Of a stretch of DNA of 64,000 nucleotides, positions 23,791 to 35,729 are shown piece after piece. The position numbers and the translations under genes were made by a program. Every line of letters starts with the position of its first letter. The stretch's first letter is position 1. The DNA comes from Pyrrhosoma nymphula (lineage: Eukaryota; Arthropoda; Insecta; Odonata; Coenagrionidae), in NCBI GenBank assembly GCA_963573305.1, contig OY754339.1, forward strand, positions 11,331,941 to 11,395,940. The letters are read 5' to 3'. The notes below the pieces were generated by a model. That model saw only the letters and a program-made list of their open reading frames with translations. It was not told the DNA's origin and did no database searches.

Positions 23791-26410
23791 AACCAGCATT
23801 CTAGCCAGCAGCGGCTTATCGTGATCTCAGGGAATATAGGCCATAAAAATCGTACGAAAAAGGGAAGAAAAAAAAGCAATCTTGGTAGAATTGAACGAAC
23901 GACCACTGGCAGAGGGTGGAACCAATTCCCATCGCCATGCCAATGAATAACAAATGACGGAAAGCCACAGGACTGCAGCGTCCGTGTGTTGCAGCGTAGG
24001 GTTTAAAACTGGCTAATCAGACAGGGGTGAATGGGATGGAACAAATAATCCATTGTTCTCCCTCACGGCTTTTTTTTTTAACGAGAGACCGGATTACCCT
24101 CTCTGTTGGTAGAAGTTATTAAGACACTGCTTGCTAACTAGTAGGCTGACGTGATGGTGGCTGAACCTGGAATTTTCTCTTTAAGGGGGCTGTATACCAC
24201 GGCCGAAAACGCTTCCGCAGATGCTTCCGTTTTGAGTAACCACAATGGCCCTTGTCTCTATTTCATCCAGGGTTAAAATAGACAAAACTATCAACTATAG
24301 GAAAAAGATGAGCTATAAGGCCTCTAATTCAAGAACATAAGAAATATAGCTCTCCATTGGCCGTATTAGCAACCCGAAGACATCACATTTGAAGGGATTT
24401 GAGTGTGCTGGGCAAACGAAGGCGTACGGGACGCGCACCGCAACGCGCACCAAAGGATTACTTTTGAGAACCACCGGCCAGAAATCGCTCGCAAAGTGAC
24501 ATAGGGACGCACCAAAAACTAAAACAATTCCCCGTCGAACACGCTGTGGATGGTTTACGGGAAAACTAATTCCTCGTCAGTGACCGAATCACAGGACACA
24601 TTCATTCAACCCAAAAAGATGGGTTCCTTCACGGCGCTGTCTGAAATACGCTGATTCAACACGCACTCATCTCATTTTTCCACCTTATTCGTACTCATTT
24701 TCTATCGTCTCTGCATTGACTTACGACTGGCCGATACGAATTACTTCGCTCTTTTGGATCAGTTTTACGCTAGAATTCGTCCAAGATAATAGCGCAGTTG
24801 CAATATACTGATTTGACTTGGGAAGAAATGAAAAGTGAACAATTTTTTAACGATCGTATTATTTAAACAAAGGTCACCATCATGGATCCTTCGGTCACGT
24901 GACTCACTTCCCAAAACGGCATTGGACGCGTCTATTGGTTGGCTGCATTTCTGCCAACTGCGCTAATATCTTGGACAGGGTATAGAGTGTGTATGATTTC
25001 CATAATTTGTTTTATACTAAGAACAGTTTGTCAGTTTCCAATCAAGTACGCACGTGATTAATCAATATAAGTGAATGTTTGTGCGGTCTCTAAGGTGAGA
25101 GCGATTCCTGTAGAGTGATAACTTTCTCCGCAAACCTGTGCGTTGCGTGACCTATCAGTACGTATCCTTTTACGAAGTTATCGAAAAACTCCGATAAGGA
25201 TCTCTATTTAGTGTTATGAGTGTGCTCTGAGATTGTCCCTGGCGCGGAATCCTATTCTCGTAAACGATCTTAAAGTGTACTAAACAGGCTCCTCCATACA
25301 GGCCCATGAAGGATCCAATGTTTTGGGTTGGTAATCCTAGGATTGTTGACCGATGATGATGATGAATGATATATCTCTCGAATTCTCACGTTTTGTACAT
25401 CAATTACGCGTTTTGTACATTATTTGCACATCAATTAATGATTCCACTTTCCTCAATTCTCGGCGTCCTTATTCACTTCCGAAGTAGTCGCCATACATTG
25501 TCGGGACTACATAACTTTGAAACAGTTGAAATAGTACCAATGTCGTATTGATAGACTTTTGGTATATTTCCCTCGTGAAATCGTGGTTTCTACATGGCGG
25601 TACGATTTCCGAAATGAAAATATGCCACTAAAGTTCGTCCAAAATATGAATAGTCATCACGTGCGTAGCAGTATCTAGTTATAAAACTCGAGTCCTTGCG
25701 GCAAGACATTGTGCGCAAAATTTAACCTTTTAAGACGTGGTTGTTTAGGAGAGTTAAGACGGCGAGCTAGATGGCAATAAAGACGAAATATGAATCTTTA
25801 AAAATAGGGGAAAAGAATAGGAATTGGTAGCGATATTCAGAATAGGCAGCAAAAATTGAAGTCATCCTATGAGTTGTTGTTATGTTGAAGAAGGTGATGA
25901 ACAAGAGAATCTCACGTACTAAATAAAGGGAGATAATTACAATTCTGAGCGAATAATTTTGTATGGATAATTTTTAAAAATTACCCCAGAATAACTTAAT
26001 GTAGAGATTCTCCAAAAGCATAGCAATCAATTGGTAGAATGCCGACCAAATGATGATGATTCAACGGGTCAGCTGATTCGGTGCCGTTCAGTTATTCAGG
26101 TATTCCCACTACTAAAGGCTCCAATTAGGAGTCAAACACCTCAACCAGATTCTTAGGCGCTGGGACACCGAAACTGCTTTGTCCTTATAAAATCACATAT
26201 CACTATCAGTATATAACACAGGCCTGAGGAATTGAAGTGTTTGAAAAATACAAGAGAAGCCTTCGCTGAGTTTTAGGTTATTTGGTGTGCTGATTTCGAA
26301 AATGACCTCCATTTTTTCCATCACGTCAGGATTTTTTGTAAAATCGATATCAATATATTTTCTAAAACCCTATTTGGAAAGGAATTCTCTCGAACAATTT
26401 TGCATGCACT
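23791..26410. other. No gene recognised
   Basis: Contains a T-run at about 24070-24080, a short GATGAT microsatellite at about 25352-25362 and otherwise unassigned sequence. No open frame longer than about 61 codons and no RNA gene recognised. Confidence 0.4.
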
Positions 26411-26542
26411 ATCTGGCAACAGTGGTTTATATCCATTTAAATCACCTATGTAAAATAATCGATTCGTGGTGAAGCAAATTGATTTTTCACTAATCGATTC
26501 TTTTTTATAGGTTAAAATGGATGAAAACCACTGTTGCCAGAT
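26411..26542. mobile_element. Small foldback/MITE-like element
   Basis: Left arm 26411-26464 begins atctggcaacagtggttt and ends aatcgatt. The right arm at 26492-26542 is its imperfect reverse complement, ending aaaccactgttgccagat. Arms of about 52 bp flank a 27-bp loop, giving a 132-bp hairpin element. No transposase is encoded. The 84-codon reverse frame through it is incidental. Confidence 0.75.
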
Positions 26543-26740
26543 CGCACGAGCCGCCTCTGGTCGAGAGAAAAACAAGAGGTTCTATTGAGTTTATACTTTT
26601 TACATAAAATTATGGTGCAGTTTCTTGAATAAAATCACCAACATACTATTTTAATTTGTTTTTATAAAGGTAACTTACATAAAATAGACGAATGACCAAG
26701 AGGAGCAAATATTATGTATGTGTACACGAAAGTTTGAAAC

Positions 26741-26990
26741 TACGAGGCGTATTTTTTAAGTACCGTTTTGAAATTAAAATAAAACTAGTGCACTTTCCAT
26801 TACTATTTTATTTTTACGTGAAAACCTATGCTTTAATCTATTTTTCTAAATAATTTACACTAATATTAAGGCACTTCTCGTATCGTAGAACCAGCTTTTG
26901 AATCCCTTCCTCATAGAAGCCTGCCGCCTGATTTGACAACCACTGTAACACGGTCGTTTTGGTTTCATCATCATTGTCGTGGCACGCATT
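26741..26990 (-). pseudogene. mariner-like transposon 3' end
   Basis: The reverse frame ending at 26838 contains TTVLQWLSNQAAGFYEEGIQ and KLVLRYEKCLNISVNYLEK, the typical mariner transposase C-terminus (W, FY.EGI.KLV.RY.KC, NYxEK). About 95 bp beyond the stop, the plus strand at 26743 begins cgaggcgtattttttaagta, which resembles a mariner terminal inverted repeat. It is preceded by TA, the target dinucleotide of this family. The rest of the transposase is not seen; upstream the frame loses similarity near 26990, next to the pseudogene at 27055-27673. Confidence 0.75.
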
Positions 26991-27054
26991 TTGCTCGTAT
27001 GAGCAAAAGCAAAACAAAAAAGTTTCTATAAAACTCTTTTTTCCTTTGAAACTT

Positions 27055-27673
27055 CTATTTTGACGTTCTTCTTTTATGTTCAATCTCAGGCCTATCTCGC
27101 GTTAACACCCAACAGTAGTCGGCGAGCATGTTCGAGTCCCATCTTCCTTGATATTTGTGCTCCATACTTTTGATATCTTGGTGGAACCTTTCACCCTGTT
27201 CTTCGCTGACCGATCCTAAATTTGCGGGGAAAAGGTTCACATGTGAGTGAAGAAAATGTATTTTGACACTCATGGAGCAACCCAATGCTTGAAATTAGTC
27301 CAAAATATTCATAACAGTTGCTTTATGCTCAGAATCCTCGTAATTACCCAGAAATTTACTGACGACATCTTTGAAGGCAACCAAAGCTTCTTTTTCCTAT
27401 GTTGTCATGCTAGTCTCAAATTCTTTATCCTTCATAAGCTTGCGGATATCTGTACCAACAAAGATTCCCTCTTTCAACTTGGCTTCGGATAAACCTGGAA
27501 ACTTTTAGCACAGGTATTTGAAACAATCGCCATCTTTTGGAATAGCCTTGACAAACGGCTTCATTACACCTGATTTTATATGCAGAGGGGGTAACAATAC
27601 TATTTTTGGATAAACTAAGACATTTTTTTTAATGGTAAATGTTCATAAAAATCGAAGTAAAATTGAATTTTTC
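27055..27673 (-). pseudogene. Pseudogene of a repetitive arthropod protein family, one frame with three stops
   Basis: Reading leftward from about 27673, one continuous frame of about 206 codons runs to a TAG at 27055. Recognisable blocks in order are KNVLVYPKIVLLPPLHIKSG, VMKPFVKAIPKDGDCFKYLC, EGIFVGTDIRKLMKD, EALVAFKDVV, SKFLGNYEDSEHKATVMNIL, ALGCSMSVKIHFLHSH, SEEQGERFHQDI and RWDSNMLADYCW. I recall this block order from uncharacterised proteins found in many copies in arthropod genomes; the function is unknown to me. Three nonsense codons interrupt it (after KYLC, before EKEAL, before FQALG), but there are no frameshifts. The C-terminal 77 codons (27055-27285) are fully open. The N-terminal part of the family is absent or unrecognisable. 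Confidence 0.8.
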
Positions 27674-28039
27674 AAGAAAGCGCGATAGAAAGTTTTCATT
27701 ATTTTTTTATCAGCACCAAAATAGACAAAGTTAAGCTATCAATTCCCTTGTATTTTTTTCATCACAGGCCTGTGTAATCTGTTGATACTCAGGATATGAA
27801 AGCAAATATTTCAAAGGCTTGATGGATTTCGTTCATCACCACAATCATGGTAACTGAATATCGATCTTATCGCAAATATCGATTGATAACGGTAATCTTT
27901 AAACTTTCTTTAGTGATAAACAGTTTATATTCTTCTTTCCTCCACAGTAAGGTGTGAATCATAGTTATTATTAGAGATTTAAAGATATTATTATTTATTT
28001 ATGCTGGTTTGGATCAATAACATATTAGTACCTCAACGT

Positions 28040-28245
28040 ATTTTTTTTAATGCAGGCACCTTACTTCCTAACATGATTTCATTCTTCAGCTCGGCATACA
28101 CTCAGCCTCTCTTGAAGTCATTATTCCTTTCCCCTCCTCGCATACCCAACATCCACCCCAATATCACGGACTTCAGCAACCAATCGCCTCTAATTACTTG
28201 CTCAATCCATCTAATTTATTCCTTCGAGCAGCTTCAGAGTTAATC
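28040..28245 (-). pseudogene. RTE-like retrotransposon 3' fragment
   Basis: The minus strand, with frame changes, gives WIEQVIRGDWLLKSVILG, WMLGMRGGERNND, FKRG and VYAELKNEI. This parallels the RRxRWIEQVLRGDGLLK...LGKRGRGR...YAEMKNEI tail of RTE-group RTs. It is short and 5'-truncated. Confidence 0.7.
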
Positions 28246-29283
28246 AGAAAAGTATCGTCCATACCGGTATTTGGGAGCTCCGATTATTAATTGTAATTCT
28301 CACCGTCACAAATCGAATGTATTTCATGGGTAAGGCAATGTAATCACTCATGTAATCACCATCCCGTTAATCAAATTACGACCAATGCCGAAAAGCAAAG
28401 CAATACTTATGTGACTAGGACGATGCCATTTTTAGTCAGGCTGCGTAAGACGCATTGAACAAGACATCTTTCATGACGAATCTTACTACTTCAATTATCA
28501 CCACGAATCGTAGCATCTGAATAATCATCAGGTGAGTAAATATATTACGTGGGGAGAACAGTGGATGATAGTTACTGTACACCTTGTTCCAATATGAATT
28601 TCTTCGACAAAGAGTGAGCATATACTGACTGCGGAGGTTGGTTCATTCAAGATATCGATACTGCTGAAGCCCTGACCCTTGGTTATGACTGAAATAAAAT
28701 TAATCTGCGCTCATAACCAGGCTGATCAAACTCGATTCACGCCGGCTCAAGTTCTCGTTAAGTAGCAAAAGATACCGTAACGTGGAAGTCGCATTGCGTC
28801 AAGCCACGTTACGCCGAATTAAGTGAATGATTCATTTTTTTTTTTTCAATTTCATGCCGCTCAATCTCTCATTCGCAAAACCGTCGCACGGACGTTCGCC
28901 AGCAGATGAGGCATTATTTATTGCCCCGTCACCCCTCGGGAGATGGACCCTGGGGGGTGGGGTGGGCGGAGGCACGCGTGTGTCAGGGTGCAGGGTTCTT
29001 CACCCCAATCTCCAATACTTCAACCCCCTCTGCACCTCCCCCACCCCAGCGACAACGATTGGTCAGTCGAGCTCGCAGAATGGCATTAACCGCGTACAGG
29101 TGCTTGTGATCAAATTTTATCTGCATTAACCAACCAAACCACAGTCAAATTTTAACCTTTCGTAGTCGTTCATTAAAGGGGTGGAATTCGCAACGAAAAA
29201 AAATCAAATGACTTCGCCAATATTCGAACCCGGATCCGTGAGGCATTTTATTTAATAGGATTTCACAGTTATTCTAATTCTGA
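28246..29283. other. No gene; GC-rich patch at 28900-29060
   Basis: The patch has a ggggggtggggtggg-type run near 28950 and CA/CC-rich sequence after it. Near 29228 the phrase ttcgaacccggatcc resembles the T arm of a minus-strand tRNA-like sequence. No complete tRNA or gene is seen. Confidence 0.4.
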
Positions 29284-29346
29284 GGAATATTATTCAACTT
29301 CTCTCTTTTTTATTTACAAGTAAAAAATAGAAGCCGAATAATATTC
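29284..29346. repeat. AT-rich hairpin
   Basis: gaatattattcaacttct (29284) is mirrored by agaagccgaataatattc ending at 29346, with a tttttta/taaaaaa inner stem. A phrase atccgtgagg flanks it on the left near 29230 and recurs right of it near 29352, which could be a target duplication or a paired repeat. Confidence 0.6.
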
Positions 29347-30208
29347 TTCGAAATCCGTGAGGTATGTTGGTCAGTCTCAGCAAAGGGGCGACGTATCGCA
29401 CATATATCGTATAGAAAATGTTATCGATAGTGGTAAAACTGAGGGGGTGGGGTTAAAACCGTGGGGAAGGAAAGACCGTGACCGGTAGAGGCGCTGTCGT
29501 TGAGTGCTTTATTAGCACATTTCCAATTTAAAATATATTAATAGTATTCACTTGTAATTAAATAAATTTCAACATTTTGCATTGTTTTAACGCCAATGCG
29601 TTATATTTTGAACTTTAATATGTGTCATTCATGAGGGAGTTCAAGCTAATGTAGTCTCGGCACCAGTGGTAGTTGCGAAGTTGACCGCATGGCTGACTTG
29701 CGATTTTGATGTGTTTTACGCACGAAGCTGAAATACCACATTAATATCTGCAACAACCGGGCTGAGAAATTGTTAGATATGGCGAAACCTGTGCATAGTA
29801 AGCGATACGCGGTGGTTTGGTGCAACAATGTGTATGAATGTCGTTTAGACAGAGATCTATTTTCTCGTTTTTCAAATAGGCTGTCAGGTATGTTGCATTA
29901 AAGTTTTCGAAGAATCACGGTGCCATAAGCCATTTTTTAACAACAGAAAAATACTGCTATACTCGTGGATTTTCATGATTCTTCACTACTGATACGAGTG
30001 TTCGGAATTATTTTGAATTCTGGCAATGCTGCATCAATACAGGGCAGAGAGGTGGGCAAGATTCTGTCCCCGTACGGATTGCTTTCGTAGATGATTACAG
30101 AAGTTCATATCTCAATATATTACTTTCTTGCTTTTACGCGAGAAAGTCTTCCACTTCTCTCATTACACCGACTGCCGTTCCGAGCATTATCGAAGGTTAG
30201 AATACTCG

Positions 30209-30480
30209 TGATGTTTACATGATGTGCATTAGGTGAACTGTGATGTGGTCGCCTAACCATCAAACTCCCCATTGTGCATTACTGTGACTTTAGATTTGGT
30301 GCCCTCCCCAGACCATGTGTGGTGCATTATGTACCCCAGACTGTGATTTGGTTGCATCGCCATCGATCACCACCCTTGTGTATTACAGTGACTTTCGTTT
30401 TGGTGCCCTCCCCAGATCAAGTGTAGTGCGTCGGATGGCCTGAACTGTAATCACGTTTTCTTATCATATTCAAGTTAACC
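30209..30480. repeat. Minisatellite, unit about 103 bp, about 2.6 copies
   Basis: The phrase ttggtgccctccccaga recurs 103 bp apart (gccctcccc at 30301 and 30404). Neighbouring phrases gtgcatta, actgtgat, ccttgtgtattac and agtgactt recur in the same order. Copies differ by several substitutions, so the array is not recent. Confidence 0.8.
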
Positions 30481-31324
30481 TCACCATCACTTGGACTTTT
30501 TGGATGGATGGATAATAATGGATGAATGTAATTTTACCCAGTAACATTGGTAATTCAACCTACTCTGTGTTTTGAATGACTATGTTCAACTTTTAAGAAT
30601 GGGCTACCGCTGACTTCTGGTAATTTGATTCTATTTTAAATCAATAAATTTATAGTGAATATGGTAAGCGGAGTTTTATTGTGTCTTGTGTTGTCACAAT
30701 AATCTAACTGCAACCTTTCCTGTTTCATAAACATTTCCCAAGGTAAAATATATAATCCATTGAATACGGATAATCCTGAACTAGCGATTCAAACCCCGCG
30801 CTAGTATCACAATTTAAACTTCGCGGTATACGAACGACCCGGTATCGATGCCGGGGTCGTGGCGCTGATGTACAGAAACCTATAGGCATTGCTTAGGCTT
30901 ATGCCTCTGTCAACCCATAGGTCTCACCACCAAGACGTTTAAAATTCAAAATGACTTTAAGCTGCGGTTTGTTTTTAAGCTTTTATGGTCGCCGGTTGTT
31001 TTAGAAACCACATGAATTCTATGTTTCTAGAAAATTGCCAGTGGTCTACAGTCGTGTAAGTCAATAAATGTACTGTTTTACTCTTTAAGATGCCCAATTC
31101 AGACTTATGAACGATAGTTTTTCAGACCGCTCACCATTCAGGGTCAAATATCAGAGAGGCATTTTACTTGTCATTAACTGTTGAAAATCAAGATTTTTTA
31201 AAAAAGTGATGCCCTATAAAGTGTTGAGGCTAGGCGACATTAACGGGTGTCACCCCAAATGTCATATTCGTGCGACGAATTCCACACGAATATGAGAGTA
31301 TTACGATGAAAAAAATTCATGCGC
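30481..31324. other. No gene seen
   Basis: Unassigned sequence with short palindromic bits (cattcgtgcgacgaattccacacgaata near 31265). No coding or RNA signal recognised. Confidence 0.4.
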
Positions 31325-31400
31325 CTGATCAAGGATTCGAACCAAAATCCCTCTTATAGCCCAGCATCGAGTGCGCGTGGATAAGGCGGTGTTTACATGT
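31320..31400 (-). repeat. tRNA-like sequence (SINE head or tRNA pseudogene)
   Basis: On the minus strand the sequence ends with ttttggttcgaatccttgatc, containing a perfect B box (GGTTCGAATCC) at about 31331-31341. Upstream is a possible anticodon region (cgatgctgggctataagagg). Arms do not pair cleanly, so a functional tRNA is unlikely. Confidence 0.4.
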
Positions 31401-32829
31401 GGAAGTTAATTCTATTAAGGTCTCGTTCGCTTCCCAGAAGGTAGACGCCACTTGCAAGTGATAATTCGATGTGTGAGCACTTACTTCAAAGGTTGTGGGG
31501 TTCGATGTCGATAGTAATCGACCGTGGTTCGCAATTGCACGTAAATGCTCTGGCTTCCGTTTTGCCTTCAAATACCATTTCGATTCTGCGGACAAATCGC
31601 ATCGCATCCCGTGAATTACTGGTCGCATGACTGCAGCAGGGGATTAAAAATGTCAATATCTACTAAATTAGCCGGATACAGACTCACTGTGAAATACATC
31701 AATATTAATTTGCACTTGGAGATCTTTTCAATAAAAAAGAGAGCACAAAGGTAAGACTTATGACTGTTCTAGTATTGAATAAAAGGGAATCACAACAATT
31801 CTCATACTTCGCTTCGCAACGCTTCATAGACGCAAAAATACATATTATATAAATTATAAATTTATAAAATCCACAAACGTATGCAGAAATATAACAGTAC
31901 GATGTACAAAGGAATTGATTGCCGAACTTAGCTGATTTCTGCAACAGCCGCATTCTGTATACTTCCGTCCACGAAGAATAGGGAACTACTCTTAGTGCTT
32001 CCATCATTAATGTTTTTGGAAAAACCCGGAGATGTACGCAGAACGATACCGTGCAAGTAGCTATACACATAGATACATCACTACACTCGCTACTTCCATG
32101 GAAGTCAAAATCTAATTTAAAACCACCTAAAAAATAAATAAATAAGACGGTGATCGCATTTCCACCTTTCCTGTCCCCTTCCACGCTGCACCTATCTAAT
32201 CACTTCCGGCAATAGACTGCAACACCGCGAGATTCCTTAAGGATATCTTCCTCCTCCACCTACCTGAGCCATTGTATTACCCAAATAACAATAAATCATT
32301 GGAAAAACACCTCTTCTTATGTGGCGAACGTCATGAATCAATGTAATAAAATGTAAAATGCAAGCGAAAAAAGACCACTTGCTCTTACATTATTGTAACA
32401 TCGGGTATGGTGTAAACTGTAACATTGTTGCACAATGATCCTGGGGTATCCTGCCTCTCTCGATGCATTCAATCATATTTTTGAATTGTCACGCCACAAA
32501 ACGTTTTCAAGACGTTTTGTGAAATTGTGATTTATTTTGCTGAACGTACAGTTATTTACTTTAATTTCGGCTTGATGGCGGATATGTTACTTTCCCGGAC
32601 GTCGGGAAAGAGGATTCGAGAGTTTAATTTAAGACCAGCTATCAAAATGGATAAAACGTGAGGGAGGAATTAAAGGGAAATAACGTGCTTCTTTCTTCTC
32701 AAGCTTGCATATTTTATTATCGCTGTAGGTTTATAAACGTGATTTTTTTTCGTGAGAAAGAGAGAAGCGCCTGAGAAGAGGCCATTAACCCTCGATTGAC
32801 TTTCGCCCCCTCGACGGAGGGGGCGTTCC
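31401..32829. other. No gene recognised
   Basis: The largest frame is 159 codons on the minus strand at 31705-32184. It has an ATG start and hydrophobic, cysteine-containing stretches but no motif I know. A frame of this length can occur by chance in 64 kb of AT-rich DNA, so I do not call it a gene. Confidence 0.35.
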
Positions 32830-33140
32830 TGTGGAAGGGGGGGGGCGGAGAGGGGGCAGGAAGGGGCGCAGAGTGGGTGCGGGAGGGTCTTTAGCTTGCA
32901 TTCACCGACCCACACATTTCAGCAACTGCGCCCGAATGGCACACGAAGTACAACGAACGCTACGTCTCCCCCTTTTCCCTTCCCATGCCCGATCTCTTTT
33001 TCCTTCCCCCCTCCCCCCTCCCATTCGCCCCCCCCACCCCTTGCCCCCCTCTCCTCTCCTCCCAGTCCCTTAATCTCTCGCGGTGGAGCAAAAACATTCC
33101 TCCTCTCGGGTTACATTCCGGCCGAACCACGTCCCTGACC
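32830..33140. repeat. GC-rich low-complexity tract (poly-G then poly-C/T)
   Basis: Plus strand runs of G at 32838-32885 pass into C/CT runs at 33000-33062. Frames through it translate to proline- or arginine/glycine-rich strings with no protein signature. Confidence 0.7.
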
Positions 33141-34289
33141 GGTGCTGGGCTGATTTATCATCCATCCCCACCCCACAAACACTCCGTCTTAAGACATTTG
33201 CCCCGCAATTTGTTTGATTTTTCACGCAATCAGAGCTCAACTCTGGGGTTAAACCTCTGCGGCAAAATGTGGACGTAAAAAAACTCAAGCGGGGAAACTC
33301 TGCCACGTCCGAACACTAATTAATTATTCCTGGATGCTCAACACGGTGTAATCGCAGACACCCTACATTTCGAACTGCTCCGATGCAATCGTCGCCAACT
33401 GATAAAATTACACCTTTGGTCAATCTTAATGATTTAGTCAGGTATTTAGTCTCCGATGACAGACGGTCGATGATTAGCGATAGTTTTTTAGCAAATGATG
33501 TGTCGCAACGGATGATGCCAAACGCGAGTAAGCAGTAAAATCGGCAATAATTCTCAGAGGTTAAGATAATTTATTCATGGCAATACTATTACAATAGCTT
33601 TGACTAGAATTTGCGAATCTCCACATAGAAAGATTCTTTTTCTCTTTGAAAGTCAAATACCTTCGTACATGCCTGTGTGTTTGTTCAACCAAAGAACACA
33701 CTCAGCACACCATCGGCTAGTGGTTTTTCAATATAAACCTTTAAAAACTTCATAAAACTTTGTTAGCAACAAAGTATTACTAAGTACATTGAGTTTCGAG
33801 ATATGGGGTGCGATGAGGAGTGAGGTGGGTAAGCAGAATAGCAAAAGAGGTAAGGATAGAGTGAATGAGGCAATTTATGAGGGAATGAGGCAGGGAGGGT
33901 AGAAATAAAAATGCAGTCGAAATAAAACTGTTATCTGAAAGGAGGACGGACTGGAGAGATGCAGCAAAGCAACCTTTGGATTGAGGACTGTATAGGATGA
34001 CGAGAGTAGACAGGAGTAACACGGACTTTGAGAGACAAGTACAGACGGCACCTCTTTTATAGGGATATTACCTTAGGTGGCAGGAGCGGTAAAGCGCGTA
34101 GGTCATTGAATGCACATTTTAATAATTTTTTAACTAAGTCGAAAAAAAATATTCTTGGACCACATTTCACTTAAGTGCATCTGTTTACGAGTGGCAACTC
34201 ATTATACAGGCAGTAATGTACAAGATACAAGAATCATATTTTTTATTGAAGCATGTTATAGCTAGAGTTTTCGGTGCAGTATTCGAAAT
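33141..34289. other. Mostly unassigned; possible LINE 3' tail near 33940-34080
   Basis: Forward translation near 33940 reads ERRTDWRDAAKQPLD and then RVDRSNTDFERQVQTAPLL, which has the flavour of a non-LTR element tail. No RT motif supports it. The rest is AT-rich with nothing recognised. Confidence 0.3.
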
Positions 34290-34760
34290 TTAGAATACAT
34301 TATGTTGAAGTATGTTGTTTTCGGATATTGGGCTCGGCGTGGCCCTTTGATATTTGTAAGCAACAATTATTCTTCTTTTCTCCCAGGGCCTTAGGCGATA
34401 TTTAGGCGATATACTATATCTTAGGCGATATTTAGCCGCATCAACAAGTCCCCTCCACCTGGATCGATCTTCTGCCTCTCTTTCTGTTGCTCCAATATTT
34501 TCCATATCCGTTTTCACTTGGTCCCACCATCTTAGCCATGGTCTTCCTCTGGGTCTTCTTCCTTCAGGAATCCCAATTAGTACCCCCTTTAGCAGACATC
34601 CCTCCTCTTTCCTTAGAATATGTCCAACCCACCTGATTCTTCTTGCCTTTATTTCACTTGTTTTGTCTGGATGTTTTTGATAGATTCCTGATTTCTCTGT
34701 TGTGTTTTTTTCTCCATTGTCCTTCTTCGTATGTGGGCCCATAGATTTTTCACAATACAT
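34290..34760 (-). pseudogene. RTE-like reverse transcriptase C-terminal fragment, unusually well kept
   Basis: An open 156-codon minus-strand frame contains SEIKARRIRWVGHILRKEEG, then EGRRPRGRPWLRWWDQVKTD, then TEREAEDRSRWRGLVDAAKY. These are the conserved C-terminal blocks of RTE-group endonuclease/RT polyproteins. The RT catalytic domain and endonuclease are missing. A local duplication of taggcgatat near 34390-34435 alters the last residues and extends the frame into a tail that is probably untranslated. It differs in sequence from the QAFEMW-type copies, so at least two RTE-like lineages are present. Confidence 0.88.
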
Positions 34761-35729
34761 ATCTTATTCTCGAAAAGCAACAATTATAATAATAAAAAAT
34801 ATATTATTTCGCCTTTAGAAGAAAATATGTAGAGGTGTAATCGAATCATTACGAAATATGTCATGTGCCATAAGTCTACGCGTTAAAATAGTATTGAACT
34901 GCCAAAAAACTAAATCTGCAAAATAGGTTTTTCACTTTCATCTATAGACTACACTAATGATAACACGTACTTATGCAAAGTTTCACGCAAAGCTGTACAT
35001 AAACAATAAAAGCTACTACCACCTTGTTTGATGTCATCAACAAAATCATGCCTTTTCACGATATTTTTTGTCAGCTGAACTTTCAATTGCATGGTGTATA
35101 AGGCATGACAGGGCGAAAAAACCACGGGGGAAAATAGTATTTTCCAACTAATATAAATTCAATTTTTTCAAAAAAAACAACTGTTAACAGAGAAGCTTTT
35201 TCACTAAATGAATTTGAATGGCAATAAAATATAAGCACCAAACTACATAATGTTTGTAGTTATTAGTAAATTACTGAAATAATTGGTGTCCGAATTTGTT
35301 AGTTCAATATAAATGGCGTTGCAGCCGCCACCTAGGGAATGGAAAAGTAGTTCATTGAATATATTCGTCGATTATCAGTATATTTAATATCTTAGTTTGT
35401 TTTCTCCTAGCTAAGACATATCATCAATGACAGCAGCATTATAATAAACAACGCAAACGAAAGGATGGGATTAAGTATTCCTTTTGACTCACACAGTAAC
35501 GGTCGAATCACCTTGACGACGGTCCAAAAATCTGCCAATCAATCAGTTGGCAGAATACCAAACGAAAATGAACATAACGTACCAAAAAGTGCCGTAGCAT
35601 GTGACGCAGAGCGTTTGTGGTGACATTCCAATTTCTTACACAAATTCTTAACGTGGTTTGCTGAAAACAATGTCTCTGGGCCTCAGAGTTTCATCTCACT
35701 TGAACTCCCGCCTCATATTCAGACTGTTT
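34761..35729. other. No gene seen
   Basis: AT-rich with no open frame over 60 codons and no repeat recognised. Confidence 0.45.

Noticed and set aside
31705..32184. 159-codon minus-strand frame with hydrophobic segments
   Set aside because: No motif, and a frame of this size is plausible by chance across 128 kb of strand sequence at this base composition. No promoter or splice signals accompany it.
32831..33278. Proline-rich or glycine/arginine-rich protein
   Set aside because: These strings are translations of poly-C/G low-complexity DNA in several frames at once.
33780..34080. RTE-like coding fragment
   Set aside because: Only a tail-like phrase is seen, with no conserved RT block, so it is mentioned only as possible in the region description.
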